Positions 1 through 6,201 of a DNA stretch of 8,301 nt are shown here, one piece after another (positions within the stretch are counted from its first letter, which is position 1; every line of letters begins with the position of its first letter). The DNA lies in NCBI GenBank assembly GCA_009697495.1, contig SHUN01000104.1, forward strand, positions 1 through 8,301, written 5' to 3'. Source of the DNA: Bryobacterales bacterium (GTDB taxonomy: Bacteria; Acidobacteriota; Terriglobia; Bryobacterales; Bryobacteraceae). The position numbers and the translations under genes were made by a program. Below the pieces are notes generated by a model, which was not told the origin of the DNA, did no database searches, and saw only the letters and a list, made by a program, of their open reading frames with translations.

Positions 1-200
1 CCGGTTTCCATCAGAAATTGCGCGTGCTCCGGCGACAGGCGCTGGAGTTTGTCCAGGATCGCGCCGTTCTCCGCCGTCCTTCCCGCCAGAAAGAGGTGGA
101 CCTCAACCGCTTGGCCCGTCGCTTTTTCCCGGGCGACAAACGTCTTGATGCCGTCGTTTCGCAGTTCCGCGAGAATTTCGTATTTTTCTTCGAAGCTCAT
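1..200 (-). CDS. 5' end of a divergent gene with a degenerate protein-kinase N-lobe (partial, runs off left edge)
   Basis: The minus strand is open from an ATG at 198-200 to the left edge and encodes 66 full codons beginning MSFEEKYEILAELRNDG. Residues 6-37 align without gaps to residues 10-41 of the kinase at 6198: KYEI matches KYEL, the Gly before the third beta strand is kept, and VEVHLFL sits where the kinase has VAVKIL. The glycine loop reads RNDGIK instead of GGGMSH, and the ATP-binding lysine is replaced by His. A later helix-like stretch (ILDKLQRL) could match helix C. Seen: the open frame and the alignment. Inferred: a catalytically dead kinase-like fold, perhaps a scaffold or sensor tied to the neighbouring T6SS. 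The remainder of the protein is not visible, so its overall family is unknown. No strong Shine-Dalgarno precedes the start. The plus-strand frame across this stretch looks like a shadow of this gene. Confidence 0.72.
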   Translation of the reverse strand, partial: MSFEEKYEILAELRNDGIKTFVAREKATGQAVEVHLFLAGRTAENGAILDKLQRLSPEHAQFLMET

Positions 201-226
201 AATCGCTCAACCCGTTCCGTGGAAGT

Positions 227-235
227 AGCTTATCA
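227..235 (-). promoter_or_regulatory. candidate extended -10 element for the leftward gene
   Basis: Read on the minus strand this is TGATAAGCT, a TGn-type extended -10 with hexamer TAAGCT, about 27 nt before the leftward start codon. No good -35 lies at 17 nt; a TTGTGA (minus strand, 262-257) is 24 nt away, which is too far. Weak evidence from pattern alone. Confidence 0.25.
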
Positions 236-237
236 CG

Positions 238-254
238 GCGGCTCTAAAAGCCGC
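238..254. repeat. perfect 6-bp inverted repeat in the divergent intergenic region
   Basis: GCGGCT (238-243) and AGCCGC (249-254) are exact reverse complements separated by a 5-nt A-rich loop. The repeat lies just upstream of the candidate leftward -10 and could be an operator half-site pair or a small hairpin. It is not followed by a T-run on either strand, so it does not look like an intrinsic terminator. Six base pairs can arise by chance in GC-rich DNA. Confidence 0.35.
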
Positions 255-346
255 ATTCACAAAACCACTGAGGCGGCACGCGGATTCACATGGGGAATTC
301 CGTCACCGCCTTACTATTTCCCCACACTAGCAAGTTGAGAGCGCTG

Positions 347-355
347 TGGTAGAGT
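347..355 (+). promoter_or_regulatory. candidate extended -10 element for the tssKLM operon
   Basis: TGGTAGAGT fits a TGn extended -10 with hexamer TAGAGT, 66 nt ahead of the tssK start. The sequence at the usual -35 distance is poor; a TTGAGA at 335-340 is too close to serve it. The surrounding stretch (201-421) holds no other supportable gene. I saw no sigma-54 type GG/GC pair with the correct spacing. Confidence 0.3.
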
Positions 356-408
356 AAATCGTGCCAGGAAGCGGAAAAGGGCGGGATTTTATTCGCCGAA
401 ACCGCGTT

Positions 409-413
409 AGGGA
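409..413 (+). promoter_or_regulatory. ribosome binding site of tssK
   Basis: AGGGA lies 8 nt before the ATG at 422. It supports that start, which also gives the expected TssK N-terminus. Confidence 0.75.
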
Positions 414-421
414 TTAAGCGC

Positions 422-1777
422 ATGAAACAGCTTTCGCGCGTCGTGTGGTCGGAGGGGATGTACCTTGGGCCTCATCATTTTCAGGTACAGGGCCGATACT
501 TCGAGGATTCAATCCGGTTTGCGACCTCGTCCCTATGGTTCGAACCATGGGGGCTGGTCGGCTGCGAACTCGATTCCGAAGCCCTGATTAACGGGACGCT
601 ATCCGTGCTCCATGCCCGGGGAATATTCCCGGATGGCTTGCCATTCCACATGCCGCAGCACGACACGCTGCCCCCCACTCGCAATATCGCCGGCGAATTT
701 CCCATGACGCGCGACCGCGTCACCGTCTACCTCACCATTCCCTCCCGCCGCGAAAATGGCCTCAATTGCCTGCCGTCCGAAGAGGCCGGCTCCCAGTCCG
801 TCCGCTTCATCGCCGAGAACCAGCTGCTCTTCGACGAAACCACCGGCCGCGACGAAAAGGGCGTCCGGCTGGGCCGCAAGAACATCCGCCTCGCGCTGGA
901 TCTGGAAAACCCCGATCCCAACGCCAGTCTCGCCATCGCCCGCGTCATGCGCGACGGCACAGGTAACTTCGTCTTCGACCCCACTTTCGTTCCTCCCTGC
1001 GTTCAGGTCGCCGCCAGTGAACGCGTCCTTGGCATCCTGCAGCGCCTCGTCGACATCCTCGACGACAAAAGCCGCTCCCTCGGCCGCGGTAAGAGCGGCA
1101 GCGCCAGTCTCTGGTCGGAATACTCCACTTCCGAAATCGCCACTTTCTGGATGCTGCACAGCGTCAACTCCGCCATCGCGCCGCTCCGCCACCAGTTGAA
1201 AGTCAAGCGTGGCCACCCGGAAGAACTCTACAGCGAACTGGCCCGCCTCGCCGGTGCCCTCTGTACCTTTTCTATCGATCATCATCCCAACAAAATCCCG
1301 CTTTATAATCATCGCGAGTTGGACAAAACGTTTGAGGACCTCGACGTTCTCATTCGACTCCTGCTGGAGACGATGCTTCCCACGCAGTTCATTCAGATTC
1401 CATTGGAAAAAACCGCCGACTACTTCTACCACGGCCTGATTACGGATCAGCGTGTTCTCAATCCCTCTAAATGGATTCTCAGCATCCGATCCACCGCCAT
1501 GGAAGCCGATATCATCCGCAAAACGCCTCAAATCGCCAAACTTTGTTCCGTCGCGTTTGTTCCCAGACTCGTCGAGCGCGCCCTTCCCGGTTTACCGCTG
1601 ATTCACCTTCCCGTCGCCCCGTCGGCGATCCGCTCCCGCGTCGACGCGCAGTATTTCACCATTACCTGCAAAGGGCCCTGCTTCGAAAGCATTTCGCAGA
1701 CCCGGCAAATCGGCCTCTACATCCCCGGCGACCTTCCGGATCCCAAACCGGAACTCTACGTCATCGTAGAATCTTAA
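422..1777 (+). CDS. tssK: T6SS baseplate/adaptor protein TssK (VasE/ImpJ family)
   Basis: The 451-residue product has the length and signature of TssK: the N-terminus reads VVWSEGMYLGPHHFQVQGRY, matching the conserved W-x-EGM-x-L-x-PHHFQ block of the family, followed by FEPWGL and the LPFHMPQHD stretch near residues 75-83. It has no signal peptide or membrane segment, in keeping with a cytoplasmic protein. In characterised systems TssK trimers connect the TssF/TssG baseplate wedges (N-terminal part) to the TssL/TssM membrane complex (C-terminal part). Here it heads a tight operon with exactly those two membrane partners, 30 nt ahead of tssL. The start at 422 is supported by an AGGGA ribosome binding site. 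Several long minus-strand frames inside the gene are shadows of its codon bias. The family assignment is secure; species-specific details are not known. Confidence 0.97.
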   Translation: MKQLSRVVWSEGMYLGPHHFQVQGRYFEDSIRFATSSLWFEPWGLVGCELDSEALINGTLSVLHARGIFPDGLPFHMPQHDTLPPTRNIAGEFPMTRDRVTVYLTIPSRRENGLNCLPSEEAGSQSVRFIAENQLLFDETTGRDEKGVRLGRKNIRLALDLENPDPNASLAIARVMRDGTGNFVFDPTFVPPCVQVAASERVLGILQRLVDILDDKSRSLGRGKSGSASLWSEYSTSEIATFWMLHSVNSAIAPLRHQLKVKRGHPEELYSELARLAGALCTFSIDHHPNKIPLYNHRELDKTFEDLDVLIRLLLETMLPTQFIQIPLEKTADYFYHGLITDQRVLNPSKWILSIRSTAMEADIIRKTPQIAKLCSVAFVPRLVERALPGLPLIHLPVAPSAIRSRVDAQYFTITCKGPCFESISQTRQIGLYIPGDLPDPKPELYVIVES

Positions 1778-1798
1778 TTCCGCAGCATTTTTTGATCT

Positions 1799-1806
1799 GA
1801 GGAGAG
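1799..1806 (+). promoter_or_regulatory. ribosome binding site of tssL
   Basis: GAGGAGAG directly precedes the ATG at 1808. It is a strong Shine-Dalgarno sequence, though close to the start codon. It is the only purine-rich stretch in the 30-nt gap after tssK. Confidence 0.75.
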
Positions 1807-1807
1807 C

Positions 1808-2542
1808 ATGCAACCCAACGCTGCCAATACCGCCGCCCCCGCCGCATTCGGCTCCGAACGCCGGGCCGAAAATCTCGCCTGGGTCTTCCAGGAAGTCTTT
1901 ACCGTCATCGAGCGGATGCGCTCCAACCGGCAACCCGTTTCGGACGCCAACGCATTCCGGCACCAGGTCCGCGAAGCCATCAAAGCGGCCGATCAGGAGG
2001 CTAAGAAGCGCGGCTACGATCCCGAAGAAACCAAGCTTGCCATCTTCGCCGTCATCGCCTTCCTTGACGAATCCATTCTCAATCTGCGCCTCCCCGTCTT
2101 TGCCGATTGGCCGCGACAGCCCATGCAGGAGGAGTATTTCGGCCACCACATCGCCGGCGAAATTTTCTTCCAGCATCTGCAAAAACTGCTCACCATGAAC
2201 GATTCGCAGTCGCTCGCGGATCTGCTGGAAGTCTTCCAACTATGCCTTCTGCTCGGTTTCATGGGCCGCTACAGCCTCGGCAGCCGCGGCGACCTGCAGC
2301 CCATTCTTCAGTCCACCGCTGACAAAATCCACCGTATCCGCCGCACCAGCATCGCCATCTCGCCCAATGGAATGCTCCCCGCCCTCGGCCCCATCGACGC
2401 CACCGGTAATGACCCGTGGGTGAAGCGCTTCGCCATCATGGCCGCCGTTTGCCTCGTCCTCACCGCCGGCCTGTACGTGACCTATTACTACCTGCTTTCC
2501 AACGGCATCAGCAGCCTTTCTTCGCTGGCGCGCGGTCGTTAA
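1808..2542 (+). CDS. tssL: T6SS inner-membrane protein TssL (DotU/IcmH family), short form
   Basis: The 244-residue product carries the DotU-family landmarks: a helical cytoplasmic domain with AVIAFLDES (residues 81-89), a W-to-EEYFG block (101-112), a GEIFFQHL helix and CLLLGFMGRY (146-155). A single C-terminal membrane segment lies at about 208-230, followed by a 14-residue tail. This is the usual tail-anchored topology: the hook-shaped domain in the cytoplasm contacts TssK and TssM. There is no OmpA-like peptidoglycan-binding extension, so this is the short form; cell-wall anchoring would need another protein. The N-terminal 15 residues are Ala/Asn-rich and contain one Thr (T8). In Agrobacterium, TssL is phosphorylated on an N-terminal threonine by PpkA, but equivalence here is only speculation. 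The gene sits 20 nt before tssM. Confidence 0.96.
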   Translation: MQPNAANTAAPAAFGSERRAENLAWVFQEVFTVIERMRSNRQPVSDANAFRHQVREAIKAADQEAKKRGYDPEETKLAIFAVIAFLDESILNLRLPVFADWPRQPMQEEYFGHHIAGEIFFQHLQKLLTMNDSQSLADLLEVFQLCLLLGFMGRYSLGSRGDLQPILQSTADKIHRIRRTSIAISPNGMLPALGPIDATGNDPWVKRFAIMAAVCLVLTAGLYVTYYYLLSNGISSLSSLARGR

Positions 2543-2549
2543 GAAATTT

Positions 2550-2554
2550 AGGAG
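2550..2554 (+). promoter_or_regulatory. ribosome binding site that fixes the tssM start
   Basis: AGGAG lies 8 nt before the ATG at 2563. It decides in favour of 2563 over the upstream in-frame ATG at 2416, which lies deep within tssL and would add 49 residues of Arg-rich out-of-frame sequence ahead of the first membrane segment. Confidence 0.85.
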
Positions 2555-2562
2555 CCACACTC

Positions 2563-5500
2563 ATGTTGCATATCGCGCTCGTTATTCTCTGCCTCCTGGT
2601 CTGGATTGGTATCGCCGTTGGGCTTGCCTTCCTCATCCCACTCTCCGGCGCCACCTTCTGGATCTTTATCGGCATCTTGAGCCTCGTCGGGATCATCGGC
2701 GCCGGCGTCTATCTCTGGCTTCGTTCGAAGCAACCCGCCCGCCCCGGCGCCAATAGCGGCGATCCGGAGATCGACGCCTTATGCAAGGACGTCGATTCCA
2801 AACTAGCCGTCTCCAAAACCTCTCAGGGCGCTAAGATCAACAACCTCCCGCTCGTGTTCCTGTTAGGCGAAAACGGCAGCGTCAAAACCACCTCGCTGAT
2901 GAACAGCGGACTCGAACCCGAACTCGTCTCCGGCCTCGTATACCAGGGCGCCGACATCATGCCCACGCGTCTGGCCAACGTCTTCCTCGCCCGGCAGACG
3001 CTTTTCATGGACGCCTGCGGCGGCTTCATGAATGACGCCAACCGCTGGAGGAGCCTTGTCCGCCGCCTCGCGCCCGGCAAATTGAAAAGCGTCGTCGGCG
3101 CCAAAGCCCAATCCCCCCGCGCCGCCGTGGTCGCCTTCGACGGCGAGACCTTTTTTCGACAGGGCGGCAATGAAACTTCCACCGTCGTCGCCCGCAGGCT
3201 CAATGAACGCCTCGTCGAAATTTCTTCTGAGCTCGGCATCCGCGTCCCCGTCTATGTTCTCTTTACCCGCATGGATCGCATGTCATTCTTCCTCGATTTT
3301 GCCCGCAATATCGGCAATGAAGAAGCGCTCCAAATTTTCGGCGTCACTCTCCCCATCGTCCCCGCCGGCGTCGGCGGCATTTACTCCGAAGACGAAACCC
3401 GCCGCCTTACCGAACAGTACAGCCTCCTTACTCATTCCCTTTGCGACCAGCGCCTGCTGCTGCTGCCGCGCGAAAATGACCCCGCCAAACTCCCCGGCGC
3501 CTACGAGTTCGCCCGCGAGTTCACCAAGCTCCGCCGCCCCCTCGTCCAGTTCCTCGTCGATCTCTGCAAACCCAGCCAGCTCCGCACCTCTCCCTTCCTT
3601 CGCGGTTTCTACTTCTCCGGCGTCCGCCCCATCGTGATCGACGATTCCGCCGGCCTTCAGTCCGCCCGCCAACAGCACCAGCCTGCTATCGACCCCGGTG
3701 CCGCCGGCGCTACCAGAATCTTCAAAATGGGCCCCGGCGGTTCCATGGGCCAGCAGGGCGGCCCCAGCTTCACGCCCCAAGTCGGAGCCACCCGCAAGGT
3801 GCCCCAGTGGACCTTCCTCGGCCGCCTGTTCAACGATGTCATTCTCAACGATCGCGAAGCGCAGGTTGCATCGAGCTCCAGCACCAAAACGTCCATGGTC
3901 CAGCGCATCCTCCTCGGCGTCGCCGCCGCGCTCGCGTTGTTCGCCCTCCTCGGCTTCACCGTCAGTTACTTCGGCAACCGGACGCTGGAAAATGATGCTC
4001 TCGATAACGCCCGCGGCATCGCCAGCGTCAACATCACCGACCCGAACGCCCTCCCCGACAAAGCCTCCCTGGAAAAACTCGAAGCCCTTCGCCAGACGCT
4101 GGAAAACCTCGACAACTACAAAGTGAACGGCGCTCCCTACAAGCTCCGCATGGGTCTCTACTCCGGCAACGATATGTATCCGCACGTCAAGGAAATCTGG
4201 TGCCAGAAGTTTAATCAGACCCTCCTCGGCTCCACCCACAGCGGCATCCAGCGTATGCTGAAAAATCTCCCCTTCGCCCCCCAGCCCACCGACGATTACG
4301 GCACCTATTTCGGCGCCCTCCGCACGTACCTTACTCTCACGGTCTATCCCGACAAGTCCACCAGGGACGTCACTGCCGCCGCGCTCTTCAACGCCTGGTC
4401 GGCCAACCGCGACGTCGCCGACCGCGCCCAGCTTGCGCGCGCTCAGTTCGATTTCTACGCCGACTACCTGCGCAACTCCGGCGGTTGCCCCCTCGCTTTC
4501 GATGCCGACGCCGCCACCCGCGGCCGCAACTTCCTCGCCAAGTTCGAAGGCGTCGACAGCATCTATCAATCCATGCTCGCCGCCGCCAACAAAGCCAACA
4601 AGCCCGTCAACTTTAACCGCGATATCAAAGGCTCCGAAGCCATCATCGTGAACAATAAGGATGTCGCCGGCGCCTTCACCAAAGAAGGCTTCAGCAGCAT
4701 GTCAGGATACATCAAAAACCCCGACCCCTTCTTCGGTGGCGACAAATGGGTACTCTGCGGCGAGACGGCAAATGCGAAGGACACCGCCCGCACCGCTTGC
4801 GGCGGCGGCGCCGGTTCCATTGACCGTTCCACCCTCGCCAAGAGCCTCACCGACCGCTTCGTCATCGACTACATCAAAGCCTGGCGCGGCTATCTCAACA
4901 ACTCGACTTTTGTGAAGTACACAGATCTCGACGACGCTACCAAAAAACTGGATCAAATCGTCTCTAACGACACCCCGCTCATGGCCCTCTTCTGGCTCGC
5001 CACGCGCAACCTGGCCGTCGAGAACGAAAAAATTCGAATCGCCTTCCAACCTGTCATGGAAGTTGTGCCCGCTCCCGCGACGGTTCAGAAGTACATCTAT
5101 GCCGAGAAAAATGGCGTCTACATTGACTCCCTGGCAAAACTCCAGAAGGCCCTCGCCGACGCCGTCCCGAATCTGAAGACCGATCCGAACGCGGCGAATA
5201 AGCCCCTCGACGCCGCCGGCGATTCACGCATGCAACTGAAGGCCGTCGCCCGCAGCTTCAATCCCGACCCCGAGGGCAAAGTCGACCAAACGTCCTTCCG
5301 CATCCTCGAAGACCCCATCATCCAGGTTGACCGCTTCCTTAGAGGCATGGGCAAGGATGAACTCAACGCGAAAGGCGCGGGCTTCTGCAACCAGCGCTTC
5401 GCCGGCCTCCGCGGCAAGTTCCCTTTCAGCCCCGCCGCCAAAGTCGACGCCTCCCTTGATGACGTGTCCAAAGTCTTCCGCCCGGTCGATGGCGCAATCT

Positions 5501-6075
5501 GGGCGTTCCTCGAAGCGGATCTGAAAAAATACATGAAGAAGGAAGGCGGCAAATGGGTTCCTGTCAGTGCCGACAACATCCAGATCAACCCCGCCTATGT
5601 CAACTTCGTCAATCAATCCCAGCGCTTCTCCGACATGGTTTTCCCCGGCGGCTCGCAACAGCCGAAGATGGTTTACACGCTGACGCCGTTGAAGTCCGAC
5701 GTCGTCACCGGCAGCCAACTCAACATTGATGGCCAGTCCCAATCCTTCGGCGCCTCCGGGGGCGGCAAGCAGTTCACTTGGCCGGGTTCGGGGCAGCAAG
5801 GCGTCCGCGGTAATGTCAAACTCGTCGGCGGCACCGCCTTCGACGTCGAAGCCCAACCCGGACTCTGGGGCATTTATCGCTTCATTTACGCCGCCGACCA
5901 CGTCACCCCCACCGGCGGCGGCCAGAGCATCGAGTGGATCGTGCGCCAGGGCAAAGCCGCCACGCCCATGATCATCGACGGCAAAACAGCCAGCTATAAA
6001 TTTGAAGTCAACGTGCCGGTGTTCTCGCGAGAGTTCAACCAGGCGCTGCAGTGCGTCCCGCTCGTGGCCAAGTAG
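2563..6075 (+). CDS. tssM: T6SS inner-membrane protein TssM (IcmF family)
   Basis: The product is 1170 residues, typical for TssM. Two membrane segments (about 2-25 and 31-52) precede a cytoplasmic NTPase-like domain with a P-loop-like GENGSVKTT (102-110), a Walker-B-like VVAFDGE (189-195) and a G4-like TRMD (235-238). The P-loop glycine before the lysine is Val107, so nucleotide binding is doubtful. A Gln/Gly/Pro-rich linker (about 365-415) contains GATR twice (382-385, 408-411). QWTFLGRLFNDVILND, common in form just before the third membrane segment of IcmF proteins, leads to that segment (about 449-470). The large periplasmic part (471-1170) includes GAFTKEGF (703-710) and the C-terminal FTWPG and PGLWGIYRF blocks of the IcmF C-terminal domain, which in known systems contacts the TssJ lipoprotein. 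It has six cysteines (547, 642, 732, 746, 942, 1164). The start at 2563 rests on the AGGAG site and the immediate hydrophobic segment. It is the last gene of the tight tssKLM group. Confidence 0.97.
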   Translation: MLHIALVILCLLVWIGIAVGLAFLIPLSGATFWIFIGILSLVGIIGAGVYLWLRSKQPARPGANSGDPEIDALCKDVDSKLAVSKTSQGAKINNLPLVFLLGENGSVKTTSLMNSGLEPELVSGLVYQGADIMPTRLANVFLARQTLFMDACGGFMNDANRWRSLVRRLAPGKLKSVVGAKAQSPRAAVVAFDGETFFRQGGNETSTVVARRLNERLVEISSELGIRVPVYVLFTRMDRMSFFLDFARNIGNEEALQIFGVTLPIVPAGVGGIYSEDETRRLTEQYSLLTHSLCDQRLLLLPRENDPAKLPGAYEFAREFTKLRRPLVQFLVDLCKPSQLRTSPFLRGFYFSGVRPIVIDDSAGLQSARQQHQPAIDPGAAGATRIFKMGPGGSMGQQGGPSFTPQVGATRKVPQWTFLGRLFNDVILNDREAQVASSSSTKTSMVQRILLGVAAALALFALLGFTVSYFGNRTLENDALDNARGIASVNITDPNALPDKASLEKLEALRQTLENLDNYKVNGAPYKLRMGLYSGNDMYPHVKEIWCQKFNQTLLGSTHSGIQRMLKNLPFAPQPTDDYGTYFGALRTYLTLTVYPDKSTRDVTAAALFNAWSANRDVADRAQLARAQFDFYADYLRNSGGCPLAFDADAATRGRNFLAKFEGVDSIYQSMLAAANKANKPVNFNRDIKGSEAIIVNNKDVAGAFTKEGFSSMSGYIKNPDPFFGGDKWVLCGETANAKDTARTACGGGAGSIDRSTLAKSLTDRFVIDYIKAWRGYLNNSTFVKYTDLDDATKKLDQIVSNDTPLMALFWLATRNLAVENEKIRIAFQPVMEVVPAPATVQKYIYAEKNGVYIDSLAKLQKALADAVPNLKTDPNAANKPLDAAGDSRMQLKAVARSFNPDPEGKVDQTSFRILEDPIIQVDRFLRGMGKDELNAKGAGFCNQRFAGLRGKFPFSPAAKVDASLDDVSKVFRPVDGAIWAFLEADLKKYMKKEGGKWVPVSADNIQINPAYVNFVNQSQRFSDMVFPGGSQQPKMVYTLTPLKSDVVTGSQLNIDGQSQSFGASGGGKQFTWPGSGQQGVRGNVKLVGGTAFDVEAQPGLWGIYRFIYAADHVTPTGGGQSIEWIVRQGKAATPMIIDGKTASYKFEVNVPVFSREFNQALQCVPLVAK

Positions 6076-6104
6076 CGCAACGGCCGGTCGAGGCTCCCAA
6101 TAAA

Positions 6105-6113
6105 TGATAAACT
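6105..6113 (+). promoter_or_regulatory. candidate extended -10 element for the kinase pair
   Basis: TGATAAACT in the 122-bp gap after tssM fits a TGn extended -10 (hexamer TAAACT). There is no recognisable -35 at 17 nt. A second, similar element, TGATACTAT (6171-6179), lies so near the kinase start that its transcript would have a leader of only about a dozen bases. Either would let the kinases be expressed apart from tssKLM, but the evidence is pattern only. Confidence 0.3.
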
Positions 6114-6120
6114 CTCCCCA

Positions 6121-6168
6121 ATGTCCCGCCGCGACCGAGTCCGTTTTGCGCGACTTCCTCAAGAGTGA
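6121..6168 (+). other. possible 15-codon Arg-rich upstream reading frame
   Basis: ATG at 6121 to TGA at 6166-6168 encodes MSRRDRVRFARLPQE, with 5 Arg in 15 residues. It has no Shine-Dalgarno, but its ATG falls about 8 nt after the candidate -10 at 6105-6113, where transcription would start, so it could be translated leaderless. In GC-rich DNA short Arg-rich frames arise easily, so this may be chance. Confidence 0.2.
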
Positions 6169-6177
6169 GATGATACT

Positions 6178-6201
6178 ATGAGACCTCGGAACACCCGATG
6201 A
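6178..6201 (+). other. possible 7-codon frame overlapping the kinase start by ATGA
   Basis: ATG at 6178 encodes MRPRNTR and stops at TGA 6199-6201, so its stop overlaps the first kinase ATG (6198-6200) as ATGA. A weak GTGAG lies before its ATG. The kinase itself has only a poor GGAA upstream, so reinitiation from this mini-frame would be one way to load ribosomes. Not proven to be translated. Confidence 0.22.

Noticed and set aside
255..290. Direct repeat ATTCACA (255-261 and 284-290) as regulator binding sites
   Set aside because: Seven bases occurring twice within 36 bp is weak evidence, and there is no further symmetry or known motif.
18..338. 106-codon plus-strand open frame at the left edge
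   Set aside because: It lies mainly opposite the partial minus-strand gene, whose product aligns with the kinase N-lobe, and it continues into the intergenic region without any protein likeness.
599..1531. 310-codon minus-strand open frame inside tssK
   Set aside because: Antisense shadow of a well-supported gene, with low-complexity Gly/Ala/Glu/Val composition.
1788..1793. Six-T run between tssK and tssL as an intrinsic terminator
   Set aside because: No GC-rich hairpin precedes it, and the ribosome binding site of tssL follows at once.
2416..2562. 49-codon N-terminal extension of tssM from the ATG at 2416
   Set aside because: It overlaps the end of tssL in another frame, gives an Arg-rich sequence with no family likeness, and the ATG at 2563 has a proper ribosome binding site and begins the first membrane segment.
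3283..4569. 428-codon minus-strand open frame inside tssM
   Set aside because: It mirrors the C-ending codon bias of tssM, is Gly/Ala/Glu/Val-rich without recognisable motifs, and lies wholly within a certain gene.
5224..6162. 312-codon minus-strand open frame across the tssM 3' end
   Set aside because: Same codon-bias shadow; its small part outside tssM has no ribosome binding site or protein signature I recognise.
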